A program made the position numbers and the translations under genes. From assembly GCA_019638775.1 (NCBI GenBank), contig JAHBTD010000001.1, positions 1-64,000 of the forward strand: a stretch of 64,000 nucleotides of DNA. Direction: 5' to 3'. Below, in pieces: positions 44,059-53,357 of the stretch (its first letter is position 1; every line of letters begins with the position of its first letter). This DNA comes from Fimbriimonadaceae bacterium (GTDB lineage: Bacteria; Armatimonadota; Fimbriimonadia; Fimbriimonadales; Fimbriimonadaceae). The notes beneath the pieces were generated by a model, which did no database searches, was not told where the DNA came from, and was given only the letters and a program-made list of their open reading frames with translations.

Positions 44059-44394
44059 TTAAAGGGCTTTGCCGTCTTCGAACTTGGCCGGATCGGCCTT
44101 GAATTCGTCGGGGCATGAACCACAGCAGAAGTAGTAGCGCTTCCCGTTGTAGTCTTGGTAACCCACCGCCTTCGACTTGTCCTCAACGACAGTTCCCATC
44201 ACAGGGCAGAGTATCTGGCCTTTATCATTGGTGAAGGCCGCAGGAGTCGAAGGCACAGGCGTGCTAGCCGCACTGTCTTCCCCCTTCGCGGGCGAGGGTG
44301 TGTCTGCAGGCTGCGAACATCCCACGATAAACACGGCAAAGAGGGTGATTAACCCTATAATTGTGAGTTTGTTAGTATTAGTGGCAAATTTCAT
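44059..44394 (-). CDS. YHS-domain lipoprotein
   Basis: The 111-residue product has a lipoprotein signal with FIVGCS (Cys26), a Pro/Ser/Thr-rich linker, and a YHS module: LCPVMGTVVEDKSKAVGYQ, YNGKRYYFCCGSCPDEF. YHS domains bind heavy metals, here by the CPVM, CC and CP cysteines. It probably passes metal to the adaptor of the RND pump, whose gene begins 63 bp downstream. ATG at 44394 gives the signal peptide at the N-terminus; the earlier frame start at 44439 adds a basic leader. Confidence 0.87.
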   Translation of the reverse strand: MKFATNTNKLTIIGLITLFAVFIVGCSQPADTPSPAKGEDSAASTPVPSTPAAFTNDKGQILCPVMGTVVEDKSKAVGYQDYNGKRYYFCCGSCPDEFKADPAKFEDGKAL

Positions 44395-44442
44395 TAGTCT
44401 TCTCCGGTCGGGGTTCGCGCAAGCGAACGCGATTGACAAACG

Positions 44443-44838
44443 TCAAACTGCCGGAGGAGCCCTTCCAGGCCGAAGCAAAATCGGACATTCAGGGGGTGGC
44501 CCATGATTAAAGGTGATTATCTCGGTTGCCTTTTGAATGACAGGCCAATCTAGGATATCGTCTGGTGTTAGCAAAGCGGCTATAAGGGTGCCGAACGGAG
44601 GCAAGGTGACCTTGCCTCCAGTAATCTGCTGGATTTCGGATGCAGAGACCTTGGAGCAGTCACACTTCTTTGCCGCCTCTGAGCATGCACTTTTGCAACA
44701 AGGCAATTGTGGGCCCATATCCTGGCACACAACTACCCTAGAATCGCATTGTCCCCAACACGACTGAGCAATGACGGCCTGGGTAAGAAATACCAGCGCC
44801 GCCACGACCAGATGGTGTAACTCTGCTCGTGAGGACAT
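44443..44838 (-). CDS. Exported Cys-rich protein of the metal-efflux operon
   Basis: The 131-residue product has a signal peptide (MSSRAELHHLVVAALVFLTQ, cleavage near AQS). A mature part with about ten cysteines follows (SCWGQC, VVCQDMG, LPCCKSACSEAAKKCDCSK), then a helical C-terminus. No family recognised. The cysteine spacing fits metal binding, and it heads the minus-strand operon with the YHS lipoprotein, adaptor and pump. ATG at 44838 is chosen for the signal peptide; a longer frame to 44919 exists. Confidence 0.65.
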   Translation of the reverse strand: MSSRAELHHLVVAALVFLTQAVIAQSCWGQCDSRVVVCQDMGPQLPCCKSACSEAAKKCDCSKVSASEIQQITGGKVTLPPFGTLIAALLTPDDILDWPVIQKATEIITFNHGPPPECPILLRPGRAPPAV

Positions 44839-45179
44839 ATCCACATCAATGCTACCAGACGGGAGATGGTTCCCTTTCACATCGCTCACCCAGTCGCGTT
44901 TTGTCGTCGTTTTGCTCAAAAAACTTTGTGAAAACTATCGTCGGTAAAGTAAGTCGCATGTGAAGCGATCAGCATAAGAGTGCTTGCAGACCCTGTTGGC
45001 AAAGTTTCTCAGTTTTCGAACTGCATCCAAGACTGGTAGCCAATTTTCTTTCTCCAAAACTTGCTTCTTCACGAAGTTGTACTTTGTTCACACGAGCGTG
45101 CTTCATAATTTGGGATTCCAAGTCGGATCAAAAATCAACTGCTTAACAGCGCGGATTCTCGCGCCCAACAGTAGCCGGA
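44839..45179. other. Intergenic region between metal-efflux and nitrate clusters
   Basis: Divergent promoter region with no firm gene. It contains dispersed repeat copy 3 at 45015-45049, within a small minus-strand frame (GTG near 45075, about 43 codons) reading KENWLPVLDAVRKL. The nitrate-type palindrome begins at its right end. Confidence 0.45.
45015..45049 (-). repeat. Dispersed coding-like repeat, copy 3
   Basis: 28 of 35 positions match 38694-38728. On the minus strand it encodes ENWLPVLDAVRKL, with silent changes at the Leu, Pro and Asp codons relative to copy 2. Confidence 0.55.
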
Positions 45180-45222
45180 TATGACAGTTGTCATAGCGCG
45201 CCCTCTGCCTCCTCAACAGACT
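45180..45222 (+). promoter_or_regulatory. Fnr-type operator and -10 of the nitronate monooxygenase gene
   Basis: Palindrome TATGAC-AGTT-GTCATA at 45180-45195, then 21 bp, then CAGACT (45217-45222) as a weak -10. The spacing is that of class II Crp/Fnr promoters (site centred near -41.5), predicting a start near 45229, 35 bp before the TTG of the gene. Confidence 0.65.
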
Positions 45223-45263
45223 TGTCTTGGTGGCCCCGGATAGCTGTGGCCAAGGAATGGGCA

Positions 45264-46706
45264 TTGATATTTCCAAGGATCATTCAGGGTGGCATGGGCA
45301 TCGCAGTTTCGTCTTGGCCCCTCGCTTCAGCTGTTTCCAGAAGAGGCCAGCTCGGGGTCGTTTCCAGCTCTGGATTAGACGCTGTTTTGGCACGTCGGCT
45401 ACAAATGGGTGACCTCGGCGGACACTTACGACATGCGTTCGATCACTTCCCAATCAAGGAGATGGCTGACCGGATTTGGGCTCGTTATTTCATCGAGGGT
45501 GGCAAGTCCCCGTTGGCCGCCTTCAAGTCCAAGCCTCTCCCAGCCATCCGACCTTCGCAGGCTTTGCTTGAGCTGATCATTCTCGCAAACTATGTGGAAG
45601 TGTTCCTCGCCAAGCGCGGACACAATGGGCTGGTCGGGATCAATTTGCTTGAGAAAATTCAACTCCCGACCCTGCCTTCGCTCTACGGCGCGATGCTCGC
45701 CAAAGTTGATTACGTGTTGATGGGGGCTGGAATTCCCCGCGCAATCCCTGCCATCCTCGACCAGCTTTCCCAGCTAAAACCTGTGGAGCTGCCGCTCGAC
45801 GTTGTCGGAGCAGACCAGACCTACTTCACAAAATTTGAGCCTAAAGAGTTTTGTCCAGCCGGGACAACAGAGCTTCCACGCCCTGAATTCCTCGCGATCG
45901 TCTCCTCCTCCGCTCTGGCCTTGACGCTGGCAAGAAAGTGTACGGGCAAGGTGAATGGCTTTGTGGTCGAGGGAAAAACTGCCGGTGGGCACAATGCGCC
46001 CCCGCGTGGCGCCCTCGTGCTTGACGAGGCAGGCGAGCCCGTATATGGACCTCGCGATAACCCCGATCTGGGACAATTCCGAGAGATAGGGTTGCCGTTT
46101 TGGTTGGCGGGATCGTTTGGAAACTCGCTCAAACTGCACGAAGCTGTCGAGACTGGGGCGCAGGGTATTCAGGTCGGCACAGCGTTTGCCTTTTGCAACG
46201 AATCGGGGCTGGATCCAGCGATCAAATCGCGAACCCTTCACCAGAGCCTTGAGCATCGTGCCCGAGTTTTCACCGACCCGCTTGCATCCCCAACGGGCTT
46301 TCCCTTCAAAGTACTGCAATCCGAAGGCACACTATCCGAGGAATCGGTCTACGAAGATAGGGAGCGGATTTGCGATCTGGGATACCTTCGCGAACTCTAC
46401 CAAAAGGAGGATGGGAAAGTGGGATATCGATGCCCAGCAGAGCCGCTCGACGACTACATCAGCAAGGGCGGTGATCCTGCAAAGGCTGTGGGTCGGAAGT
46501 GCGTATGCAATGGGCTTTTTGCGACCATAGGCTTGGGCCAGGTTCGGAAAGAAATACCCGAAGCGGCCCTTGTCACGGCAGGGGACGATGTGCAGAACAT
46601 CGCCCAATTCCTCAAGCCCGGACAGGATTCCTACTCGGCTGACGATGTTATCGACAGTCTCCTTCCCGCCGCTTCGCCAGATGAACCGCCTACTCTGGCT
46701 GTGTAG
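45264..46706 (+). CDS. Nitronate monooxygenase family protein (NMO/NPD-like)
   Basis: The 480-residue product is an FMN-binding TIM barrel: [18 protein letters not shown] at the start, then [43 protein letters not shown] (active-site region) and [19 protein letters not shown] (phosphate loop). Known members oxidise nitronates such as propionate-3-nitronate, releasing nitrite or nitrate. TTG at 45264 is preferred: AAGGA is 7 bp upstream and homology begins right there; a longer TTG start at 45222 would overlap the -10. The operator upstream ties it to the nitrate cluster. Its tail overlaps the convergent reductase by 17 bp. Confidence 0.85.
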   Translation: MIFPRIIQGGMGIAVSSWPLASAVSRRGQLGVVSSSGLDAVLARRLQMGDLGGHLRHAFDHFPIKEMADRIWARYFIEGGKSPLAAFKSKPLPAIRPSQALLELIILANYVEVFLAKRGHNGLVGINLLEKIQLPTLPSLYGAMLAKVDYVLMGAGIPRAIPAILDQLSQLKPVELPLDVVGADQTYFTKFEPKEFCPAGTTELPRPEFLAIVSSSALALTLARKCTGKVNGFVVEGKTAGGHNAPPRGALVLDEAGEPVYGPRDNPDLGQFREIGLPFWLAGSFGNSLKLHEAVETGAQGIQVGTAFAFCNESGLDPAIKSRTLHQSLEHRARVFTDPLASPTGFPFKVLQSEGTLSEESVYEDRERICDLGYLRELYQKEDGKVGYRCPAEPLDDYISKGGDPAKAVGRKCVCNGLFATIGLGQVRKEIPEAALVTAGDDVQNIAQFLKPGQDSYSADDVIDSLLPAASPDEPPTLAV

Positions 46707-48873
46707 ATGGAGAGATCTTCACGCATGCCTTCTTGAATTCTGGGATCTTGCTGAGGGGATCATAGGCTCGAATAGTCAGGTTGTTCGCTGCTTTCGGTCC
46801 TGCCCAATGGTAAGGAATGAAGACTGTGTCGGGACGGATCGTTGTCACGACCTTCGCCTTAAGAACGACCTCACCGCGCCGACTCTCAACTCGCATCCAC
46901 TCCCCATCCTTGATCCCATACTCTTCAGCAAGCTGTGGATGAATCTCGACATAGGGATCGGGACACAAGTCCACCAACGCACCGATGCGGCGCGTTTGCG
47001 TACCGCTGAGATAGTGCATCACCACCCGCCCAGTCGTTAGGATCACCGGATATTCCTCGTCCGGCTCTTCGGCACTGGGACGATATGCGGTTGGGTGGAA
47101 ATGAGCTTTACCGTCGGGTGTGTGAAATTTGAGGTCTTCAAATAACCGTGGTGTTCCGGGATGTCCGATCTCCGGGCAAGGCCAAAAGACGCCCATTTCG
47201 TCAACGACGCGCTGATAGGTGATGCCGTAATAGTCGGCAGTACCACCTTTGCTGGCGATGCGAAGTTCGTTAAAGATGTCTTCGGAGGTCTTGAAGTGAC
47301 TGAAGTATTGACCTCGTCCGAGCTTCTCCGCAAGTGTGAGGATGATTTCTGTATCAGCCCTGGCATCCCCAGGAGGATCGACGGCCTTATTGATCTTGAT
47401 GACGCGGCCCTCGGCGCTGGTGCTAGTGCCCTCTTCCTCCTCGTGGAGTGAACCGGCCATGACGATGTCGGCATGGTGAGCTGTCTCGTTCAAGAAAAAG
47501 TCGATGGCGGTGTAGTGCTCCAACTTATCGAGGGCTTCGCGCGTGAAATTGGAGTCCGGCAATGAAACGAGCGGGTTGAAGCAGATGCTGATAAGGGCCT
47601 TAATCTCCCCGGCGTGGATCATCTCCATGATCTCGGGAGCGGGGTGGCCCTTGCCAGGGAGCTCCGGTTCGGGGATTCCCCACACATCAGCGATGTACTT
47701 CCGATGCTCTGGATTGGTGATGTCTCGGTTACCGGGCAGCTGGTCGCACTTATGCCCATGCTCACGTCCGCCTTGTCCATTCCCCTGACCAGTGATCGTT
47801 GCATAGCCGCAGCCGGGCTTACCCAAGCGTCCAGTGGCAAGAACAAGGTTGATGCAAGCGAGGACATTATCGACACCTTTCGTGTGGTGCTCGATCCCGC
47901 GCGCATGCAGCAAGAAAGATGTTTTGGCCTGGCCCCACATTCGGGCGGCAGCGACGATGTCCTCCACATTCACACCGCTGATTCGGCTGGCCTCATCCAA
48001 GCTCATCGCCAAAGCCGTCTGCTTGGTCTCCTCCCAGCCTGAGGTGTAGTTGGAGATGAACTCTTCGTTGGTAAAACCTTCTTCAATCAGGACTCGTAGC
48101 ATTCCAAGCAGAAGCGCCGAATCAGCGCCCGGCCTCACCGGAAGATGGAGTGTGCAGGTTCGCGCGATCGGGGTCACCCGAGGGTCGATCACGATCAGCT
48201 TTGCGCCCTTGTCGCGGGCGCGCCAGACATAATCGGTGGTAATGGGGGAGCATTCGGCTACATTCGTACCGATGCAAAGAATGACCTCGGCGGTTAGGAT
48301 GTCTTCCCAAGAGTTCGCCGCTCGGTCAATGCCAAAAGCTTTTTTGTTTCCTGTCCCCGCGCTCACCATACAAAGCCGGCCATTGTAGTCCAGTTCCTTG
48401 GTTTGAAGAGCAACTCGGGCAAATTTCCCGACCAGATAGCTCTTCTCGTTAGTCAGTGAGACTCCAGAAAGGATAGCGACAGCATCCTTGCCATATTTCG
48501 CCTGGACGCGCTGGATCTCACTCACCGTCGTGGCGTATGCCTCCTCCCATGAAATCGGAACAAATCCCTTGCCTTCCACACGCTTCATCGGGTGCATAAG
48601 GCGGTCAGGGTGACTGCCCTGCATATAGCGCTTGATTCCCTTCGGGCACAGTTTGCCGCGATTAAATGGAAAGTCTTCCCACGGTTCAAAGCCGATCACC
48701 CGGTTATCTTTGACCTTGAGCTGGATACCGCACTGCTGGCCACAGAAGCAACAATGGGTCTTGACAAGCTTGTCCGGTTCGCCCCGCCCAACCCAACCTC
48801 CCGGCGGGTCGTAATTCAGCGTCGGGCCGAACTGCTTCTGTAACTCTTCGATGGTAATCGGCGGGTGGGCCAT
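46690..48873 (-). CDS. Molybdopterin oxidoreductase, assimilatory nitrate reductase-like (NarB/NasA type)
   Basis: The product is 727 residues. The N-terminal 4Fe-4S site is C41-x2-C44-x3-C48 ... C76 ([17 protein letters not shown]). [16 protein letters not shown] supplies the Cys molybdenum ligand seen in NarB/NapA/FdhF, and a C-terminal molydopterin-binding domain has [18 protein letters not shown]. Length and the Cys ligand fit cytoplasmic assimilatory nitrate reductase better than formate dehydrogenase (no selenocysteine codon), but the substrate is inferred from neighbours. No Tat signal. ATG at 48873 is chosen because the Fnr-type operator predicts transcription starting near 48920. Divergent from the NarG-like operon and sharing its operator. 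Confidence 0.82.
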   Translation of the reverse strand: MAHPPITIEELQKQFGPTLNYDPPGGWVGRGEPDKLVKTHCCFCGQQCGIQLKVKDNRVIGFEPWEDFPFNRGKLCPKGIKRYMQGSHPDRLMHPMKRVEGKGFVPISWEEAYATTVSEIQRVQAKYGKDAVAILSGVSLTNEKSYLVGKFARVALQTKELDYNGRLCMVSAGTGNKKAFGIDRAANSWEDILTAEVILCIGTNVAECSPITTDYVWRARDKGAKLIVIDPRVTPIARTCTLHLPVRPGADSALLLGMLRVLIEEGFTNEEFISNYTSGWEETKQTALAMSLDEASRISGVNVEDIVAAARMWGQAKTSFLLHARGIEHHTKGVDNVLACINLVLATGRLGKPGCGYATITGQGNGQGGREHGHKCDQLPGNRDITNPEHRKYIADVWGIPEPELPGKGHPAPEIMEMIHAGEIKALISICFNPLVSLPDSNFTREALDKLEHYTAIDFFLNETAHHADIVMAGSLHEEEEGTSTSAEGRVIKINKAVDPPGDARADTEIILTLAEKLGRGQYFSHFKTSEDIFNELRIASKGGTADYYGITYQRVVDEMGVFWPCPEIGHPGTPRLFEDLKFHTPDGKAHFHPTAYRPSAEEPDEEYPVILTTGRVVMHYLSGTQTRRIGALVDLCPDPYVEIHPQLAEEYGIKDGEWMRVESRRGEVVLKAKVVTTIRPDTVFIPYHWAGPKAANNLTIRAYDPLSKIPEFKKACVKISPSTQPE

Positions 48874-48953
48874 ACCCAAATGTTGGCTCTCACACGAGCG
48901 CGCGTCTATGACGCGAATCATGCCTCGGTAACTCCACGAAAAAAGACTCCGAA

Positions 48954-48997
48954 TATGACCGCAGTCATAGCGCACATACGTCTCCACGCCTGAGAAT
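48954..48997 (+). promoter_or_regulatory. Shared Fnr-type operator between the two molybdoenzyme genes
   Basis: Palindrome TATGAC-CGCA-GTCATA at 48954-48969, 22 bp before a good -10, GAGAAT (48992-48997). The predicted start near 49003 lies 38 bp before the NarG-like ATG. The same site lies about 41 bp before a plausible start (48920) for the divergent reductase. Bases after the site (GCGCA) also resemble those after the 45180 site (GCGCG). Confidence 0.7.
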
Positions 48998-49040
48998 CAG
49001 CCTAACGGTGAGAGAAATCTCCCCGTTAAGGTGCAGAAAA

Positions 49041-51485
49041 ATGGCAACGCGACATGCGGTTCCTGGCAGATTTAAGAAGCCCAAACCTGAAGAAGAGGTT
49101 CGAGTTGTACGAACCACCGACAGTCCGAACTGTACGGGAGCTTGCGGCTGGCTTGCCACTGTTATCAATGACGTCATTGTGGATTTGAAACCAGCTGCAG
49201 ACTATCCGTGCCAAGAGTACAACCCCCGAGGTTGCCTGCGTGGAATGTCGATGACGCACCTCATCTACGGGCCGGACCGCATCAAGGCCCCTCTCATCCG
49301 CGATGGCGCTCGTGGAGAGGGGAAATGGCGGACAGTGACGTGGGACGAAGCTCTGGATTACATCGCCGGAAAGATGATCCACATCCGCGATAATTACGGC
49401 CCGGAAAGCATGTTGCTGTTCAATCAAGTGGTCGGTACGGGCTACGTCCAGAAGGGTGCGCAAGTGCGGATGGCGGCTCTTCTTGGTATGTCCTTCGCTA
49501 CCGCCTATGATTTCAATGGCGACATCTCGATGGGCTTTACGCACACGGTGGGTATCGATTGTGTCGAATGCGAAACGAAGAGTTGGGGGCATTGCAAGAC
49601 CGCAATCTTGTGGTCGAGCAACGTTTTCCAAACCCGCATTCCCGACGCCAAATTCCTGACGACCCACGCCAAACAACGCAACAACTGCCAGATCATCAGC
49701 ATTGATCCCCGGTGCAGCCAGACCGCCAAAGGGGCCGATCAATGGCTGCCCATTAACCCCGGAACCGATGCGGCACTCGCCCTTTCGATGTGCCAAGTCG
49801 TGATCGAGAATCAGCACGTCGATTGGGAGTTTGTCAAGAAGTACACCGACTTTGGCACCTTGATCCGCGACGACAACGGGGCCCGTCTTCGTGCCTCTGA
49901 TGTTGGTATGGGAACGGAGGCGGAGTTCATCGTTTGGGATGAAGGCAAAGATGAGCTATTCAAGCTCCCGATGGAATCGTTGAAGCTCCCGGACGACATT
50001 CGATTTGCCTTTCATGGAACTCGCGAAATCAAGTTGAAGGATGGGGGCACGATCAAGGTCACTCCCGTCTATCAACTCCTCGAAGACATCGTAATGCGGC
50101 AGGAGTATTCGCCGGAACGGGTCGCCGAAATCACCGATATCCCCGCTGCAACGATCCGCGACATCGCCATTCGCTACGCCACCGAAAGGCCAAGTTCGAT
50201 CATTATCGGCATGGGGATCAACCACCGACTGCATGGTGATCTCACCATCCGGGCGATTCTCCTTCTCTCGGCCCTGGTTGGGGCACATGGCAAGCCGGGT
50301 GAATCGGTCTCCATCTACTCTGGGCAGCACCACTTTCGGCTGGATGTGTCCAGTTGGTGGTTCCCAGACGGCAAACGGCCGAACGGCGTGCCGATGCATT
50401 ACTTCGTCATGGGCAAACCCACAGAGACGATCAACCCCAAGATCAAGTACCCCAAAGATGGATTTAAAGCGCTCTTTGTCTCGCACGGCAATCCTTTGGT
50501 TACTGAGTTTTCTGGTCCGCTGAAAGAGGCTATTGACAAGCTTGATCTCTTTGTGACCATCGACTTTTCGATGTCGCCGACATGCGAATATTCCGACGTC
50601 GTTTTGCCCGCACCTACGTTCTGGGAGAAAGTAGATTTGGTCGGCACCAGTTGCCACCCCTATCTTCAAATTCAGCAGGAAGTCTTGACTCCCCGATACG
50701 ACAGCCGTACGGAGATGTGGATGGTGCGCGAACTGCTAAAGCGCATCGACCCCAGCCTCAACAAGTACTTCGATCTCAACGAATTTGACGCGATTGAGAT
50801 GATGCTCAAATCGGGTGGCAAAGAGGTTGAGGGGATCACCGTCGAACAGCTTAAAGAGGGTCCGGTGCGGCTGAACGTTCACGACCCCGAATGCGGGCTT
50901 GACGAGCAGTTCCACGAAGACAAGCTCTTCCCGCCCCGAGCCTATCCGTTCCCAGAAGGCGTCCAGCGCGAATTTCTCAAGACGGGCCGCATGGAGTTCT
51001 ATAAGGAGGAGGAGATTTTCCAGAAGGTTGGTGAGAGCGTCCCAATCTTTAAGTGGGCATTCGAGCATCTGCCGGAAGATCAGCAGAGGATGCCGCTTGC
51101 CATCGTGACCCCCCACTCGAAATGGAGAGTCCATTCCACCCACAGCAACAATACGTTCCTGCTCAACCTCAACCGCAAGCCAGTGATCGAGATCAACCCA
51201 CGCGATGCTGCAGCGCGAGGCATCGCCGACGGCGACCAGGTTGAAGTCTTTAACGACAACGGTTCTTACCAACTGTGGGCGCTGATCACTGAATCGATCA
51301 AGCCTGGCGTGGTTTGTGTGGACCACGGTTGGTGGGATCGATATCTCGGTGGGGGCAAGTATCACAGTGTCCATACCCACCAAAAGGTCAAACCGACCCA
51401 CGAGAACTATTATCTCCCTGCCGTGTATGCCCCTGGGCAGCACTGGAAAGACACCCGTGTAGACATCAGGAAGGTGAATGCGTAA
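49041..51485 (+). CDS. NarG-like molybdoenzyme catalytic subunit, type II DMSO-reductase family
   Basis: The 814-residue product resembles NarG in NCTGACGW, YNPRGCLRG and AYDFNGDISMG...TAILWSSNVFQTRIPDAKFL. Asp157 aligns with NarG's Asp molybdenum ligand. C31-x3-C35 and C65 align with FS0 ligands, but the position of NarG's His ligand is Asp27 (DSPNC). It is about 400 residues shorter than NarG and has no Tat signal, so it should act on the cytoplasmic side. With the electron-transfer genes downstream it probably reduces nitrate; other oxyanions are possible. ATG at 49041 has AAGGTG 8 bp upstream. It starts a six-gene operon; the stop overlaps the next ATG (TAATG). Confidence 0.85.
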   Translation: MATRHAVPGRFKKPKPEEEVRVVRTTDSPNCTGACGWLATVINDVIVDLKPAADYPCQEYNPRGCLRGMSMTHLIYGPDRIKAPLIRDGARGEGKWRTVTWDEALDYIAGKMIHIRDNYGPESMLLFNQVVGTGYVQKGAQVRMAALLGMSFATAYDFNGDISMGFTHTVGIDCVECETKSWGHCKTAILWSSNVFQTRIPDAKFLTTHAKQRNNCQIISIDPRCSQTAKGADQWLPINPGTDAALALSMCQVVIENQHVDWEFVKKYTDFGTLIRDDNGARLRASDVGMGTEAEFIVWDEGKDELFKLPMESLKLPDDIRFAFHGTREIKLKDGGTIKVTPVYQLLEDIVMRQEYSPERVAEITDIPAATIRDIAIRYATERPSSIIIGMGINHRLHGDLTIRAILLLSALVGAHGKPGESVSIYSGQHHFRLDVSSWWFPDGKRPNGVPMHYFVMGKPTETINPKIKYPKDGFKALFVSHGNPLVTEFSGPLKEAIDKLDLFVTIDFSMSPTCEYSDVVLPAPTFWEKVDLVGTSCHPYLQIQQEVLTPRYDSRTEMWMVRELLKRIDPSLNKYFDLNEFDAIEMMLKSGGKEVEGITVEQLKEGPVRLNVHDPECGLDEQFHEDKLFPPRAYPFPEGVQREFLKTGRMEFYKEEEIFQKVGESVPIFKWAFEHLPEDQQRMPLAIVTPHSKWRVHSTHSNNTFLLNLNRKPVIEINPRDAAARGIADGDQVEVFNDNGSYQLWALITESIKPGVVCVDHGWWDRYLGGGKYHSVHTHQKVKPTHENYYLPAVYAPGQHWKDTRVDIRKVNA

Positions 51486-52204
51486 TGGCACGAATGTCCA
51501 TGCTGGTCGACCTCACGCGGTGCATTGGTTGCGATGCTTGTACGATGGCATGCAAGCAGGAGAACGGCACTCCAATGGATACGTTTTTTGCCCGTGTGCT
51601 GAACGTCGAAGTTGGTGAGTATCCGAATGTAAAACGGGTCTACATTCCCGTCCTTTGCAACCACTGTGAGGATGCTCCTTGCCTGAAAGCCTGTCCCAAC
51701 AAAGCGATCGTTCGTCGTCAGGACGGCATCGTCTTGATAGACCAAGATCGTTGTCGAGGGACCGGAGCATGCGTCTCTTCATGCCCGTACGGAAACATCA
51801 TTTTGTCGCAGGTCGACGGTTGGTATCTGGACGGTGAAGAGCCCTATGAAGAGGAGTACGTCAAGCCGAGACTGAAGCCAAACGTCGCCCGAAAGTGCAC
51901 TTACTGTGCGCATCGAGTGGATGAGGGTTTGAAGCCCGCTTGTGTGGTGGCCTGCCCAACAACAGCCCGCATCTTCGGCGATTTAGATGATCCTGAAAGT
52001 GACGTTTCTACTTACATCGTTGAGCAGGAGCGCTTGACTGGACGGAAGCCGTTTCATCTGCTTCCCCAAGCCGGGACCAAACCAGCCGGATCGTATCTCG
52101 GCACGATGGCTGACCAAGAGGTGAAGACCACGGGTCAGGCGGCAAGCCCGGAAAACCCACTCAAGGCCACTGTTGAAGCACATGCCGACGGAGGAAATCT
52201 GTAA
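51485..52204 (+). CDS. Four-cluster ferredoxin subunit (DmsB/NrfC/NarH-like)
   Basis: The 239-residue product has four cysteine groups: CIGCDACTMAC (13-23), CNHCEDAPCLKAC, CRGTGACVSSC and CTYCAHRVDEGLKPACVVAC. This is the ligand set for four iron-sulfur clusters in the electron-transfer subunit of molybdoenzymes. It is about half the length of NarH and closer to DmsB/NrfC. It passes electrons from the membrane subunit to the NarG-like protein. ATG shares one base with the upstream stop and the TAA shares one base with the next ATG, implying fixed stoichiometry. Confidence 0.92.
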   Translation: MARMSMLVDLTRCIGCDACTMACKQENGTPMDTFFARVLNVEVGEYPNVKRVYIPVLCNHCEDAPCLKACPNKAIVRRQDGIVLIDQDRCRGTGACVSSCPYGNIILSQVDGWYLDGEEPYEEEYVKPRLKPNVARKCTYCAHRVDEGLKPACVVACPTTARIFGDLDDPESDVSTYIVEQERLTGRKPFHLLPQAGTKPAGSYLGTMADQEVKTTGQAASPENPLKATVEAHADGGNL

Positions 52205-53349
52205 TGTTCAGATGGCTGTCTTTCGTCATTCTCTGTAGCGTCGTGACCCTTGGCCTCGCTCAAACTTCCGACCTTCAAAAGACCGCTTCCGAGCATAAGG
52301 ATGTCTTCTCAACTTCGAATTGTATGGGTTGCCATGGACAGAACGGAATGGGCGGTCTCGGCCCTCCGATCGTGAAAGGATCGCTTGAATATGAGCATTT
52401 CTTGAAGGTTGTGCGAGAAGGCAAGGGAATGATGCCTGCAACCTCCAAGGCCGATCTTTCTGACGATAAACTGCGTGCGATCTACGACGAACTGCAGTCG
52501 AAAGCATGGCTGCCCCACGAGATCCCGATCGCGTATAAGGTGGGCCAGTTTCTATCGACGAAGAACGTTTCTCGCATCTTCCTCGGAGTGTTCCTATTCG
52601 CCGCAATCTTCGCTATCCGTGGCTTGGGATTGTGGTTCAGAGCTGCTGGCTTTGCTCAACTTTGGCCACGGCTGCTGAAGATGGGGCTGTTCAAATCGTT
52701 GGGTATCGCCATGAAGGCATTCATCGTGGATGGCTTCTTGGTGAGTTCGCTCTGGAAAAAAAGCAAACACCGCTGGCTAATGCACGGACTGATCCTTTAC
52801 GGTTTCTGCGGGCTGCTTGCCGCCGACATCCTGATGGCGATCTACAACCCAACGCGCAGCCAACTGCCCCTCACCAATCCTCTAAAGCTCCTGCCCGTTC
52901 TCTCTGGCATTGCCGTGTTGATGGGTGTCAGCTTCGTCATGGTCCGCTATCGCAAGGACAACTACATCGACAACGGCCTGACTCTCGGGAAGGACTTCCT
53001 TTTCGTGAATCTGCTCTTCCACACGGTCGTCAGCGGGTTCCTGACAGTGGTCCTAAAGAGATTCGGCATCCACGACTGGGTGATGACGATCTACCTCTAT
53101 CATCTGGCCTCAATCACTTTGCTGATCGCCACGGCACCGTTTACGCGCTTCCAGCACGTTTGGGTCGTGCCGATTATGGTCGCTCTCACACGATTGACGG
53201 ATGCTGTTGCCGAATCGGGCGTCGATATCGGATTCGAGCGGGAACCGTCGCCCGGACGGCATCACAAGTCTGAGCGGATCGCCGCCAACGTCATGGAGCA
53301 GCTTGGACCGGAGTACGACGGTCCCATACGCCTCCGCTACTACCCCTAG
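52204..53349 (+). CDS. Cytochrome c / NarI-like membrane cytochrome b fusion
   Basis: The 381-residue product starts with a signal peptide (residues 1-19). A mono-heme cytochrome c domain follows with CMGCH (40-44) and a Met ligand candidate in GKGMMPAT (about 75). The rest is a membrane domain with about six helices: FLGVFLFAAIFAIRGLG, HRWLMHGLILYGFCGLLAADILM, FVNLLFHTVVSGFL, IYLYHLASITLLIATAPF. Paired His residues suit two b hemes as in NarI-type quinol oxidases. Covalent joining of a periplasmic cytochrome c to a NarI-like anchor would let quinol and cytochrome electrons meet in one subunit. Confidence 0.82.
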   Translation: MFRWLSFVILCSVVTLGLAQTSDLQKTASEHKDVFSTSNCMGCHGQNGMGGLGPPIVKGSLEYEHFLKVVREGKGMMPATSKADLSDDKLRAIYDELQSKAWLPHEIPIAYKVGQFLSTKNVSRIFLGVFLFAAIFAIRGLGLWFRAAGFAQLWPRLLKMGLFKSLGIAMKAFIVDGFLVSSLWKKSKHRWLMHGLILYGFCGLLAADILMAIYNPTRSQLPLTNPLKLLPVLSGIAVLMGVSFVMVRYRKDNYIDNGLTLGKDFLFVNLLFHTVVSGFLTVVLKRFGIHDWVMTIYLYHLASITLLIATAPFTRFQHVWVVPIMVALTRLTDAVAESGVDIGFEREPSPGRHHKSERIAANVMEQLGPEYDGPIRLRYYP

Positions 53350-53357
53350 GTGCCCTT

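Noticed and set aside
44984-45184. Plus-strand open frame before the nitronate monooxygenase
   Set aside because: No motif, and it runs across the dispersed repeat whose conserved frame is on the other strand, and it ends inside the operator.
46690-48873. Formate dehydrogenase as the identity of this molybdoenzyme
   Set aside because: No in-frame UGA at the metal-ligand position and no formate-related partner genes; neighbours concern nitrate. Not excluded outright because families are close.
49026-51491. Minus-strand open frames of up to 263 codons opposite the NarG-like gene
   Set aside because: The plus-strand frame is a clear molybdoenzyme; the opposite frames carry no recognisable motif.
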